Assembly (NCBI GenBank): GCA_045639325.1
Contig: JAZUCU010000002.1
Location: forward strand, 65,684-129,683
Direction of reading: 5' to 3'
Length of the DNA: 64,000 nt
Source of the DNA: RGIG8244 sp045639325
Lineage (GTDB): Bacteria; Verrucomicrobiota; Lentisphaeria; Victivallales; UBA1829
Both the position numbers and the translations under genes were made by a program. Below are positions 25,296 to 33,698 of the stretch, piece after piece. Positions within the stretch are counted from its first letter, which is position 1, and every line of letters begins with the position of its first letter. The notes beneath the pieces are model-generated. The model was not told the DNA's origin and ran no database searches. It was given only the letters and a program-made list of their open reading frames with translations.

Positions 25296-26597
25296 TTATT
25301 CATTCAACATATTATTGCGTTTTGCAATGATGTAATTGCAAACGTTGTCACCTGCCACGTTACAGGCTGTTTCAAACATATCCAATACCGGGTTGATACC
25401 CAATGCCAGAGCTGCAATCAGCATAGTCTGTGCATCGGTCAAGCCCATATTCGCAAGAACCATGAAGAGCAGGAAGACGGAACCGCCGGGGATACCACCT
25501 GCTCCGACTGCTGCAAAGGTAATGGAAATCACCAGCATCAACAGGGTTGCAAAGGTCATCTTGATATCAAACATGTTGGCGGCAAGAATGGCGAACACCG
25601 GCAGGTGAACACAGACACCGTCCATATTGATCGTTGCACCCAGTGGCAGAGAAAAACTGGAGAGTTCTCTCTTAACACCCAAAACCTGGTCCGCTGTCCG
25701 GAAGGAAACCGGAAGCGTTGCAGAACTGGAACGGGTGAGGAACGCGGTCAGGATCGGTTCCCGGCATTTCCACAGAATCACATAGGGATTCTTGCGGGTG
25801 AAGATGACAATCAGAAGCGGGTAAATGACCAGAAGCATCAACACAACACCGGTCACAACGCAGCCGATGATCCGGACATAAGGACCGAACAGGTCGGTAC
25901 CGTAACGGGCAAAGTTGACCGTGGTCAATGCAAAAATACCAATGGGGAAATATTCCAGTACCCAGTCAATAATCTTGAAACAGGCTTTCAGAACAGAACG
26001 GCAAAGATCAAGCATCCGTTCCACCGGATGTTCTTTGTTATCCGATTCCGCATCCGCAACACATCTTGCTGCAATACCGAAAAGCAATGCAAAGACAATT
26101 ACGGGGAGGAACATGCCTCCAGCCAACGCTTCGAACGGGTTTGCGAAAAGAGATGTGATAAAGTCACCGAGAGATGTCACGCCACCTGCCCCGCCGGTAC
26201 GCATTTTGCTCAACTGATTGATGAATTCCTGGGGAACTTCTGTCGCTTTGCTCATGGTCGGGCTCAGCCATTTTGCCAGGAAGCAGCCAAACACAGCAGC
26301 AAAGAGAGAGGTCAGAAAATACCAGACAAGGACATTCACCCCGAGTTTACCGAACTGCTTGATGGAAAGACTGGAAACACCATCAATCAGAGAGAAGAAG
26401 ATAATGGGAATCACCACCATCTTCAGCATGGAAACAAGAACACTGCCGAAGGGCATGATCACATTGACCGTTGTCGCTGTCCAAGCCTGGCTGCGGAAAT
26501 AATACATCACAATCCCGCAACCGATACCAAGTGCAAATGCACAGAGAATACGGGTGAACAGCGGAATATTGCAGTAAAATTTGAAAATTTTGCTCAT
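25296..26597 (-). CDS. Dicarboxylate/amino acid:cation symporter (DAACS family)
   Basis: A membrane protein of 433 residues with about eight helices and two re-entrant loops, the GltP/GltT/SstT fold. The signature serine-rich loop is FLTRSSSATLPVSF, and the NMDG-type motif appears as GATINMDGVCVHLPVF, which is used for Na+ and substrate binding. The AVGAGGIPGGSVFLLFMVL segment is the second hairpin. It takes up glutamate, aspartate, C4-dicarboxylates or Ser/Thr; the substrate cannot be read from sequence alone. It is 19 bp downstream of putP and 15 bp upstream of nif3. Confidence 0.92.
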   Translation of the reverse strand: MSKIFKFYCNIPLFTRILCAFALGIGCGIVMYYFRSQAWTATTVNVIMPFGSVLVSMLKMVVIPIIFFSLIDGVSSLSIKQFGKLGVNVLVWYFLTSLFAAVFGCFLAKWLSPTMSKATEVPQEFINQLSKMRTGGAGGVTSLGDFITSLFANPFEALAGGMFLPVIVFALLFGIAARCVADAESDNKEHPVERMLDLCRSVLKACFKIIDWVLEYFPIGIFALTTVNFARYGTDLFGPYVRIIGCVVTGVVLMLLVIYPLLIVIFTRKNPYVILWKCREPILTAFLTRSSSATLPVSFRTADQVLGVKRELSSFSLPLGATINMDGVCVHLPVFAILAANMFDIKMTFATLLMLVISITFAAVGAGGIPGGSVFLLFMVLANMGLTDAQTMLIAALALGINPVLDMFETACNVAGDNVCNYIIAKRNNMLNE

Positions 26598-26616
26598 ATG
26601 ATAACTCCATTAAGGA

Positions 26617-28068
26617 TTATTTGCCGGCTTTGACTTCGGCAATTACTTCATCATATTCTTTCAGAATTGCTTCGTTGCGCTGCATGATGAAACGGTTCAG
26701 AATGATGATCGTTACCCAGTTTGCAACAAAGCCGGGCAGAATTTCATACATATATTTGTTCCAACCCAATGCGTACCAGACGATCATGACGATCGTACCA
26801 ACGCCCATACCGCACAGGGCAGACTGCCAGGTGGTGCGGCGGGAATACAATGCCATGAGAACAACCGGTCCGAATGCTGCACCGAATCCGCCCCAGGCAA
26901 ATTTCACGATATTAAAAATCGTTTCGAACGGGAACAAAGCAAGCACGCAGGCAACAATAGTAATCAGAATAACAAATCCGCGGCTGACATGCATCAATTC
27001 TTTTGCAGATGCATTCTTGCGCAGAACACGCTGATAGAAGTCAGATGTCAATGTGGAAGAGGAAACAAGCAGCTGAGAGTCGATCGTAGACATGATCGCA
27101 GCCAGAATAGCGGCCAGGAACAGACCGGCAAACCAGCTCCAGCAATATTTGTTGACCATCATGATAAAGACTTTTTCGCTTTCTCCTTTCGGCAGATCAA
27201 CAAACAGAGAGCGGGAAATCAAACCAACTGCCACTGCAGCAACCAGAGAAATGGTTACCCAGATCATGGCAATTGTGATTGTGCGCGGCAGAAGTTTCAC
27301 ATTCTTGATTGTCATAAAACGGACAAGAATATGAGGCTGACCGAAGTAGCCCAAGCCCCAGACCGCACAGGAAATAATGGAGATCCATGCCATCGATCCG
27401 AAGCCATCGGGGAACAGATTCAAGGTCATCTTTGCGGTATCTGCTGTTTCCGGAATGTGGAAATAGGCAACGATCGGTACGATCAACAAAGCAAAGAACA
27501 TCAATGCGCCCTGGAACAGGTCCGTCCAACACACAGCAAGATAACCGCCCATAGCCGTATAAAGCAGAACAACGGCAGTACCGATCAGAACTGCATATTC
27601 ATACTTCATGCCGAACATGGAGTTGAACAGTTTGCCAGTGGCAACAAGTCCGGATGCAGCATAGATCGTGAAGAAGATCAAAATAACGATCGCGGAGAGA
27701 ATACGCAACATGCTGGAAGGATCCCGGAAACGGTCTGCAAAGAAACTGGAAAGAGTCAGAGAGTTGCATTTTTCCGTATACACACGCAGACGGGGCGCAA
27801 CAAACAGCCAGTTCAATAACGTGCCGAGCAGCAGACCGATCGCTACCCAGACGTCGCCCGCACCGGCAATATAAATTGCACCGGGCAAGCCCATCAGGAG
27901 CCATCCGCTCATATCACTGGCCTGCGCAGAGAGTGCTGTCACCCAACTGCCGAGACCGCGTCCGCCGAGCAGATAATCGCTGACTGTTTTGCTTTTTTTG
28001 CAGAAAATTGCACCTACAAGGATCATGCCGAGCAGATACAAACCGAATGTTACGTACATGGGGTTCAT
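26617..28068 (-). CDS. putP: Sodium/proline symporter
   Basis: A sodium:solute symporter of 483 residues with 13 expected helices. It has the PutP features LGGRGLGSWVTALSAQASDMSGWLLMG-type start (AQASDMSGWLLMGLPGA), LRVYTEKCNSLTLSSFFADR, TAMGGYLAVCWTDLFQG, GYFGQPHILVRFM and ILAAIMSTIDSQLLVSSS, the last of which carries the Na+ site Ser residues. The ATG at 28068 (MNPMYVTFG) is chosen; an upstream in-frame GTG at 28080 has no better ribosome site. It heads the operon with the DAACS symporter and nif3, after a long leader. Confidence 0.92.
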   Translation of the reverse strand: MNPMYVTFGLYLLGMILVGAIFCKKSKTVSDYLLGGRGLGSWVTALSAQASDMSGWLLMGLPGAIYIAGAGDVWVAIGLLLGTLLNWLFVAPRLRVYTEKCNSLTLSSFFADRFRDPSSMLRILSAIVILIFFTIYAASGLVATGKLFNSMFGMKYEYAVLIGTAVVLLYTAMGGYLAVCWTDLFQGALMFFALLIVPIVAYFHIPETADTAKMTLNLFPDGFGSMAWISIISCAVWGLGYFGQPHILVRFMTIKNVKLLPRTITIAMIWVTISLVAAVAVGLISRSLFVDLPKGESEKVFIMMVNKYCWSWFAGLFLAAILAAIMSTIDSQLLVSSSTLTSDFYQRVLRKNASAKELMHVSRGFVILITIVACVLALFPFETIFNIVKFAWGGFGAAFGPVVLMALYSRRTTWQSALCGMGVGTIVMIVWYALGWNKYMYEILPGFVANWVTIIILNRFIMQRNEAILKEYDEVIAEVKAGK

Positions 28069-28288
28069 AAAGAATCTCACTTTCGTTTTTTAGGGTTATG
28101 GGTTGAGGTAATTTCAAAAGTCCGGCAAAATTTGACTGAAAAAAGATTGTTGATGAGATGAAAATGGTAGTTTAGTGCGTGGCTACCCTTTGGGTAACCA
28201 CCAAAAACGCCCCGTTTTCAGATCGCAACAAGAGTTTTCAGACATTTTTGAAGACTTTTGAAATTGCCTCGATTGAAAAAATTTGGGT
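28069..28288 (-). other. Long leader of putP
   Basis: About 210 nt lie between the candidate promoter and the putP ATG. The leader includes a hairpin at 28181-28199 (GG-TACCC-TTT-GGGTA-CC, one mismatch) and GC-richer segments than other leaders. No known riboswitch was recognised. Confidence 0.35.
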
Positions 28289-28317
28289 AATATACCACAC
28301 AAAACCATTTTCTGCAA
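28289..28317 (-). promoter_or_regulatory. Candidate promoter of putP
   Basis: On the minus strand TTGCAG, 17 bp and TATATT. It would create a 5' leader of about 210 nt. Confidence 0.4.
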
Positions 28318-28347
28318 GAATAAAACATACAAAAATGCCTTTTTTAA

Positions 28348-28386
28348 ATAAAAAAAGCGCATGACAGGTCGAATCCTATCATGCGC
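28348..28386 (-). terminator. Terminator of the SpoIIE-type gene
   Basis: On the minus strand GCGCATGATAGG pairs with CCTGTCATGCGC around TTCGA and is followed by TTTTTTTATTT. Confidence 0.85.
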
Positions 28387-28407
28387 AGCGTTGCAAAAAT
28401 CATTCAA

Positions 28408-30177
28408 TTAAAGAGTGTCGGGCTTGACCGGCGTATATTCCAGAATCGCAATAGCAATATCCGCATCAAGCTGCGTTTTGCCAGTGAATTCGGTTATCCC
28501 CTGATAAATGGACTTGATGGCTTTGTCCGCATCGTTGCCGGATGTGGACAGATTTTTCAACAAACGTTCCGTGCCGTATTTTTCGCCATCCGCATTTTGC
28601 ATGTTGATCGTGTCATTGGAATAAAAACAGACTCTGTCACCCGGATTCAACTGCAACGGCAATGCCGTGTAGGTCGCATCGGGCGTGGATCCCAACAGAG
28701 GAAGGAAAGGGCCTTTGATGTACTTTATATTTCCATTTTTTGCTTTGATGATCGGGTCCACATGACCGGCATTGAATGTCTGCAAAACGCCGGAACGCAA
28801 ATTCAATATACCTAAGAACATCTTCAGTACAATAGGCTTCTTTTCTTTACGGAAGATATCCTCATTGACAAGTTTCAATGCTTTATCCGGTGAATTTTTC
28901 AGAAGGGCATTCCGGAACATATTCTTGATGTTCATCATATACAAACCGGAGGCAACACCTTTTTCGGATGCATCAATAAAGAACAGGGCAATACGTTCAT
29001 TATCCACTTTGAAAAAGTCACACAGATTTCTGCCGATTTCATCCGATGAGAAAATCTCTGCAGAAAATTTGTAATTTGCATTTTCCGGAATTCCCGCAGG
29101 TACCAGGGAGTTTTTCAGCATGGCAGCGATTTCTTCGCCATTTTCAATCCGGGCTGCGGCATTCTGATTTTTCAGCGTATTGACGGTTTTATTGATACTT
29201 TCCGCCAATGCATGCATTTCGGAAGATCCCTTGACATCGATCTTTTTATCAAAGTTCCCCTTGGAATATTCATCCAGAGAATCTGTAACAGCTGAAATTT
29301 CTTTAATAACCACTTTCTGCAATAATCCGGCAATCAGGAAAAAGATCGCTGCAAAAACGATCATATTGCCGATGAACAGTGTTATGATAACGGTACGGTC
29401 TTTCCGGTAAACTTCCTTCCAGGGCAGCATGACGGTCAATATATATTTTCCATGAACGATTGATTTACACAATCCTTCCCGGGTATAGAACACTCTCTTA
29501 TATCCCTCCGGATACAACGTATTTTCTGTGATGGATAAATTCCCGTTGATCCCGATACGCATTTCCGCTTCAATATTTTTTACATTCGCCATCTGTAATG
29601 CTTTACTGAGACGTTCCGGCAGATAACCGATTTGAACAATACCCGGCTTATCCAGTCTGGCAACACCGGCATATTGAAATAAACGTTGTACGCCATCATA
29701 TTGCGGCTCCTGAACCAATTCAAAGGTGGGATCTGTAATCGCCTTCAAAAAGGGTCTGGACTGTTCCGCTTTTGTAAGATCGAATCCGACAAAATGATCT
29801 TGTCCGTGATAATTGGAACTTGCAACGGAAGCGATCAACTTACCCTTTTCGTCTGCGATATGGATTTCATCCACATCCAATTTTTCCCGGATAAGTTTCA
29901 GTTCTTTCTGATTATTCAGAATGGAAGGGGTCTCTTTTATGATCAGTGCAAGAGCTCGAGTTTTTGCAATTGCCGCAGCTGCGGACATTTCGGTAATCGT
30001 CTGTAAATTTGTTTCAGTACGCTTTACCCGGTCGGCGGCATCGTTCAAATTCAGCTGCAAAAGTTCCAACGCATTTTTCTTTGCTTCTTTCCGGTGTAGA
30101 TACCAGGACAGCCCGAAAGTAAGTCCAAATGCAAAAATAACAAACAGCAATAACCATTTTTGAAAAAGATTTTTCAT
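28408..30177 (-). CDS. Membrane sensor protein with HAMP and SpoIIE-type PP2C domain (degenerate active site)
   Basis: A protein of 589 residues. It has a first transmembrane helix (residues 8-25), a Cache-like extracellular sensor region (about 30-255), a second helix (262-286), a HAMP linker (about 287-340) and a SpoIIE-type PP2C domain (about 365-585). The phosphatase core is recognisable (VASGLYMMNIKNMFR, TFNAGHVDPIIKAKNG, LGSTPDATY), but key metal positions differ: GRNLCDFF has Asn where GGDxxD has Asp, IDASEKG has Glu for a Gly, and FYSNDTIN replaces FYTDGxxE. Normally such proteins dephosphorylate anti-anti-sigma factors; here activity may be lost or changed. The ATG at 30177 follows GGGGATAAT and is preferred over 30258. 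Confidence 0.8.
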   Translation of the reverse strand: MKNLFQKWLLLFVIFAFGLTFGLSWYLHRKEAKKNALELLQLNLNDAADRVKRTETNLQTITEMSAAAAIAKTRALALIIKETPSILNNQKELKLIREKLDVDEIHIADEKGKLIASVASSNYHGQDHFVGFDLTKAEQSRPFLKAITDPTFELVQEPQYDGVQRLFQYAGVARLDKPGIVQIGYLPERLSKALQMANVKNIEAEMRIGINGNLSITENTLYPEGYKRVFYTREGLCKSIVHGKYILTVMLPWKEVYRKDRTVIITLFIGNMIVFAAIFFLIAGLLQKVVIKEISAVTDSLDEYSKGNFDKKIDVKGSSEMHALAESINKTVNTLKNQNAAARIENGEEIAAMLKNSLVPAGIPENANYKFSAEIFSSDEIGRNLCDFFKVDNERIALFFIDASEKGVASGLYMMNIKNMFRNALLKNSPDKALKLVNEDIFRKEKKPIVLKMFLGILNLRSGVLQTFNAGHVDPIIKAKNGNIKYIKGPFLPLLGSTPDATYTALPLQLNPGDRVCFYSNDTINMQNADGEKYGTERLLKNLSTSGNDADKAIKSIYQGITEFTGKTQLDADIAIAILEYTPVKPDTL

Positions 30178-30245
30178 TATTATCCCCACTATCAAATAAA
30201 ACAAATATTCGTCAAAAAAGACACTTAAAATATTATTTGCTATAT

Positions 30246-30273
30246 AATATACTCCCATTTTTCATAAAAGCAA
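30246..30273 (-). promoter_or_regulatory. Promoter of the SpoIIE-type gene
   Basis: On the minus strand TTGCTT, 16 bp, TATATT, about 70 bp before the chosen ATG. Confidence 0.5.
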
Positions 30274-30565
30274 GCCAATATTAAATAAAAAAATATTTAA
30301 TACACTTTTTTGAGCAAGAATAAGTTGAAAAAAAATCAGAAATGCCGCTTTGCGAAGGCACTGCCGCAATGCGTTTTTAAATGGTTCTTCGACGTTTTGT
30401 GCCAAAAGCGGAACGCCTCACACGGCGATGTCTGTTACCGTGCCGTTGGCGCTGATTCTTAATTCACCAATGCTGTTACGGACGGGAAGTTTTTTTACTT
30501 GTGTTACCGAAAGTATTTTTAAGCACAATGAAGTTTTATTTTTATGGAACAAACCGTCGATGAGG
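30274..30565. other. Gene-less gap with a GC-richer unexplained segment
   Basis: The stretch between the SpoIIE-type promoter and the nrdG terminator holds no convincing gene. Positions about 30340-30500 are clearly GC-richer than the flanks. On the minus strand about 48 codons are open and end in RNSIGELRISANGTVTDIAV before a stop at about 30427, which reads like the tail of a real protein but has no ATG or ribosome site. It may be a gene remnant or part of a dispersed intergenic element. Confidence 0.3.
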
Positions 30566-30599
30566 CAAAAAAAATCCGTGCATCAAACACGGATTTTTT
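30566..30599 (-). terminator. Terminator of nrdDG
   Basis: AAATCCGTG and CACGGATTT form the stem around a 7-nt loop; on the minus strand eight Ts follow. It lies 9 bp after the nrdG stop. Confidence 0.82.
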
Positions 30600-30607
30600 G
30601 TTATCGA

Positions 30608-31126
30608 TCACCAATCCTCTTCGGAGACAGGGATCGGCGCATGTTCCGCAAGGGAACGTTTTACATCCAGAATTCTCTGATTGTCACTGCCGCGGAACTT
30701 CAGGAGAATATCCCGCCGTTCCAATATAAATTTGCCATCGACAATAACATCTGCCAATTCCAACAGATCATGAATTCCGGGATCGGGACTGTCAGCAAGG
30801 TATTCAAAACGGAAACCGGTATAAACAATAATGTCATACCCGTCACGCTTGAGCATGCGTGCCAATTCAGCAAGGGGACCAGCCTGACAAAAGGGTTCAC
30901 CGCCACTGAATGTGACACCGGTCTGTAACGGATTGTTCCGGATTTCCTGATAAATTTCTTCAACCGTCCGGTTGACACCGGCTCCGAATTTATGGGTTTG
31001 CGGATTGTGACATCCTGCACAGTGATGAGGACATCCCTGCACAAAAAGCACATACCGCAAGCCCGGTCCGTTTGTTATAGAATCCTCTTCTGTCCCGGCA
31101 ACATTAATTACCCTGGGCAGAACCAT
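30608..31126 (-). CDS. nrdG: Anaerobic ribonucleotide reductase activating protein
   Basis: A radical SAM protein of 172 residues. It uses SAM and a 4Fe-4S cluster to create the glycyl radical on NrdD. The cluster motif is CPHHCAGCHNPQTH (CxxxCxxC), preceded by DSITNGPGLRYVLFVQG, and the SAM-binding GGE motif is VTFSGGEPFCQAGPL. The ATG at 31126 overlaps the nrdD stop by 23 bp, so translation is coupled. The C-terminus is DILLKFRGSDNQRILDVKRS, typical for NrdG. A terminator follows. Confidence 0.95.
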   Translation of the reverse strand: MVLPRVINVAGTEEDSITNGPGLRYVLFVQGCPHHCAGCHNPQTHKFGAGVNRTVEEIYQEIRNNPLQTGVTFSGGEPFCQAGPLAELARMLKRDGYDIIVYTGFRFEYLADSPDPGIHDLLELADVIVDGKFILERRDILLKFRGSDNQRILDVKRSLAEHAPIPVSEEDW

Positions 31127-33434
31127 GTTTTACCCGATCATGTTCTTCCGCACGTTTCGCATCATTGAAACGTTCCAGAGTACCGACAAGGTAACCTGTA
31201 ATACGGCGGATACGTTCAAACTTGGGTTCATGTTCCGTTTCACGGCGTCCGCATTTCGGGCAGACATCGCCGATGATACCGTTGTAACCGCAGACGGGGT
31301 CACGGTCAACCGGGTGGTTGATGGAGCCGTAACCGATACCGGCATCGTGCATGCAGCGGACGATTGCTTCGAAAGCCTTGAGGTTGTGAGCGGTATCGCC
31401 ATCGAGTTCCACATAGGAAATGTGACCGGCGTTGGTCAATGCGTGGTACGGAGCTTCTTTCTTGATCTTGTCGAAAGCATTGATCTTGTAATAGACAGGA
31501 ACATGGAAACTGTTGGTGTAGTATTCTTTGTCCGTTACGCCGGGGATGATACCGTATCTTTCCTTGTCCATACGGATGAAGCGTCCGGAGAGGCCTTCTG
31601 CAGGAGTTGCAAGGAGCGTATAGTTCATGCCGGTCTTGAGAGAGAGATCGTCCACATATTTACGCATTGCGCCAACGATTTCGAGACCTTTCTGCTGCAT
31701 TTCTTCGGATTCACCATGGTGTTTGCCATAGAGAGCCATCAGAGTTTCAGCAAGCCCGATAAAGCCGATAGAGAGCGTACCGTGTTTGAGAACTTCGCGG
31801 ATTTCTTCTTCCGGCTTGAGTTTTTCGGAATCCATCCAGACGCCCTGCCCCATGAGGAACGGGAAGTTGCGCAGATGTTTCTTTGCCTGAATTTCAAAAC
31901 GGTCAGAAAGCTGCTGTGCAACCAGCTGCATCATTTCAAACAGTTTGTCATAGAATGCTTTTTCATCGCCCTTGGCTTCCAATGCAATACGCGGCAGGTT
32001 GATGGAAGTGAAGGAGAGGTTACCACGTCCGGGTGCAATTTCACGGCTGCGGTCATGAACGTTACCCATCACACGGGTACGGCAGCCCATGTACGCAATT
32101 TCAGTTTCCGGATGACCGGGCTTATAGTACTGCAGGTTGTACGGAGCATCCAGGAAGGAGAAGTTCGGGAACAGGCGTTTTGCGCTGACGCGGCAGGCCA
32201 GTTTGAACAGGTCATAGTTCGGATCGTCCGGATTGTAGTTGATGCCTTCCTTGATACGGAAAATCTGAATGGGGAAGATGGGTGTTTCGCCATGGCCCAG
32301 ACCGGCTTCCGTAGCCAGCATGACATTCTTCATGATCATTCTGCCTTCCGGAGATGTATCGGTACCGTAGTTGACAGAGCTGAACGGAGTCTGTGCACCG
32401 GCGCGGCTGTGCATGGTATTCAGGTTGTGGATCAATGCTTCCATTGCCTGATAGGTGCAGCGGTCAGTTTCATTTTCAGTATATTTCTTGGCAAAATCCT
32501 GTGCGCGTTTTGCAACATCATGGCCGAATTTTTCGGTCAAAGCGGCCAATTCGGCAGTTTCATACTGTTCGTTGCCGCCCAGCTGAGGACCGCGGAAGAC
32601 TTTTTCTTCGATTTCAGAAATCAGCTTCTTGGCAAAGCCCTGTTCAATTTCAGAATCAGTGAGAATGCGCAATGCTTTTTCCAGGTTCACACCGTAAAGT
32701 TTGCGGTATGTCTTGGCAACCCCGGGAGCCAGTCCGTAGTCAAAGTTGGAGATGGACTGACCGCCGTGCTGGTCGTTCTGGTTGGACTGGATAGCAATAC
32801 ATGCAAGAGCGCAATAGCTCTGGATATCATTGGGTTCGCGGAGGAAGCCGTGACCGGTGGAGAAGCCGCCCTTGAAAAGTTTCAGCAGGTCGATCTGGCA
32901 GCATGTGGTGGTCAAAGCATAGAAGTCGAAGTCGTGAATATGAATCCAGCCGTTACGATATGCTTCAGACTGTTCCTGTGTCAACAGATACTTGTCATAA
33001 TAATCTTTGGCACCTTCGGAACCGTATTTGAGCATCGTACCCATAGCGGTATCGCCGTCGATGTTGGCGTTGTCGCGTTTCATATCACTTTCGCTGGCAT
33101 CGATCACGGTCAATTCATCAAAAATCCGCATAAGACCGGTCTTCATTTCGCGGTTGCGAGTACGGGATGCACGGTAAAGGATGTAGTTCTTGGCAACGTC
33201 TTCGAAACCGTTCTGCATCAGGGTCAATTCCACCGCATCCTGAATGTCTTCCACACGGGGTGTGGTTCCGGGTTCTCTGCGTTCCAATTCTTCTGCTACA
33301 CGGCGTGCCACATTGCTGGCTTCTGCTTCTGTGCCGTGATCGGTTGCGATCATTGCCTTTCTGATCGCGTCAACGATTTTGCTTTCGTTGTACGGGACAA
33401 TTCGACCATCCCTTTTGATGATGTTCTTCAACAT
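31104..33434 (-). CDS. nrdD: Class III anaerobic ribonucleoside-triphosphate reductase
   Basis: An oxygen-sensitive reductase of 776 residues that makes dNTPs without oxygen. Residues 1-90 are an ATP-cone (IIKRDGRIVPYNESKIVDAI), the allosteric activity site. The barrel region has GWIHIHDFDFY, TTCCQIDL and HGGQSISNFDYG. The C-terminal zinc site shows VCGYNGIIG then VCPKCGRRE, and the glycyl radical is in RRITGYLVGTLERFNDAK (Gly about 747). ATG at 33434 follows GGAG. It is co-transcribed with nrdG. Its promoter carries two NrdR-like boxes, so it should be repressed when deoxynucleotides are plentiful. Confidence 0.97.
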   Translation of the reverse strand: MLKNIIKRDGRIVPYNESKIVDAIRKAMIATDHGTEAEASNVARRVAEELERREPGTTPRVEDIQDAVELTLMQNGFEDVAKNYILYRASRTRNREMKTGLMRIFDELTVIDASESDMKRDNANIDGDTAMGTMLKYGSEGAKDYYDKYLLTQEQSEAYRNGWIHIHDFDFYALTTTCCQIDLLKLFKGGFSTGHGFLREPNDIQSYCALACIAIQSNQNDQHGGQSISNFDYGLAPGVAKTYRKLYGVNLEKALRILTDSEIEQGFAKKLISEIEEKVFRGPQLGGNEQYETAELAALTEKFGHDVAKRAQDFAKKYTENETDRCTYQAMEALIHNLNTMHSRAGAQTPFSSVNYGTDTSPEGRMIMKNVMLATEAGLGHGETPIFPIQIFRIKEGINYNPDDPNYDLFKLACRVSAKRLFPNFSFLDAPYNLQYYKPGHPETEIAYMGCRTRVMGNVHDRSREIAPGRGNLSFTSINLPRIALEAKGDEKAFYDKLFEMMQLVAQQLSDRFEIQAKKHLRNFPFLMGQGVWMDSEKLKPEEEIREVLKHGTLSIGFIGLAETLMALYGKHHGESEEMQQKGLEIVGAMRKYVDDLSLKTGMNYTLLATPAEGLSGRFIRMDKERYGIIPGVTDKEYYTNSFHVPVYYKINAFDKIKKEAPYHALTNAGHISYVELDGDTAHNLKAFEAIVRCMHDAGIGYGSINHPVDRDPVCGYNGIIGDVCPKCGRRETEHEPKFERIRRITGYLVGTLERFNDAKRAEEHDRVKHGSAQGN

Positions 33435-33474
33435 TTTTTCTTCTCCGACTTGATTTGCGTTTTTTTGTTAAAGG

Positions 33475-33528
33475 TAACTATAAGTTGTATCGCAAGGTAA
33501 AATATACAACAGGATATAGTGTTTTCAA
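33475..33528 (-). promoter_or_regulatory. nrdD promoter with two NrdR-like boxes
   Basis: On the minus strand TTGAAA (33523-33528) and TATATT (33501-33506) are 16 bp apart. The spacer itself reads ACACTATATCCTGTTG, matching 12 of 16 positions of the NrdR box ACACwATATATwGTGT. A second box, ATACAACTTATAGTTA (33475-33490), matches 11 of 16 and lies just downstream of the -10. The two boxes are 16 bp apart, or 32 bp start to start (three helical turns), the usual NrdR arrangement. Confidence 0.7.
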
Positions 33529-33698
33529 GTCGGTTTAAACCATATAATTTTTCACTTTTAAATAACCGGTTGAGAGCATAACACTTACGTTTTTTAAAAA
33601 CTTTGTAACTCGCATTTTTGCATCACAAAAAATCGACATTCATACCACTTTACGTTGTGGATACTCGCAAAAATATCCACAAAATCTTGTATTTTGCC

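Noticed and set aside
30350..30928. A plus-strand gene of 192 codons
   Set aside because: It runs across the nrdG terminator and into nrdG on the opposite strand; the translation has no protein-like pattern.
31125..33500. A 791-codon open frame on the plus strand opposite nrdD
   Set aside because: It mirrors nrdD codons, has no ribosome site and its translation shows no known family; nrdD on the minus strand is certain. Similar long antisense frames opposite glnS, gdhA, pgi and the second secretin-like gene were left out for the same reason.
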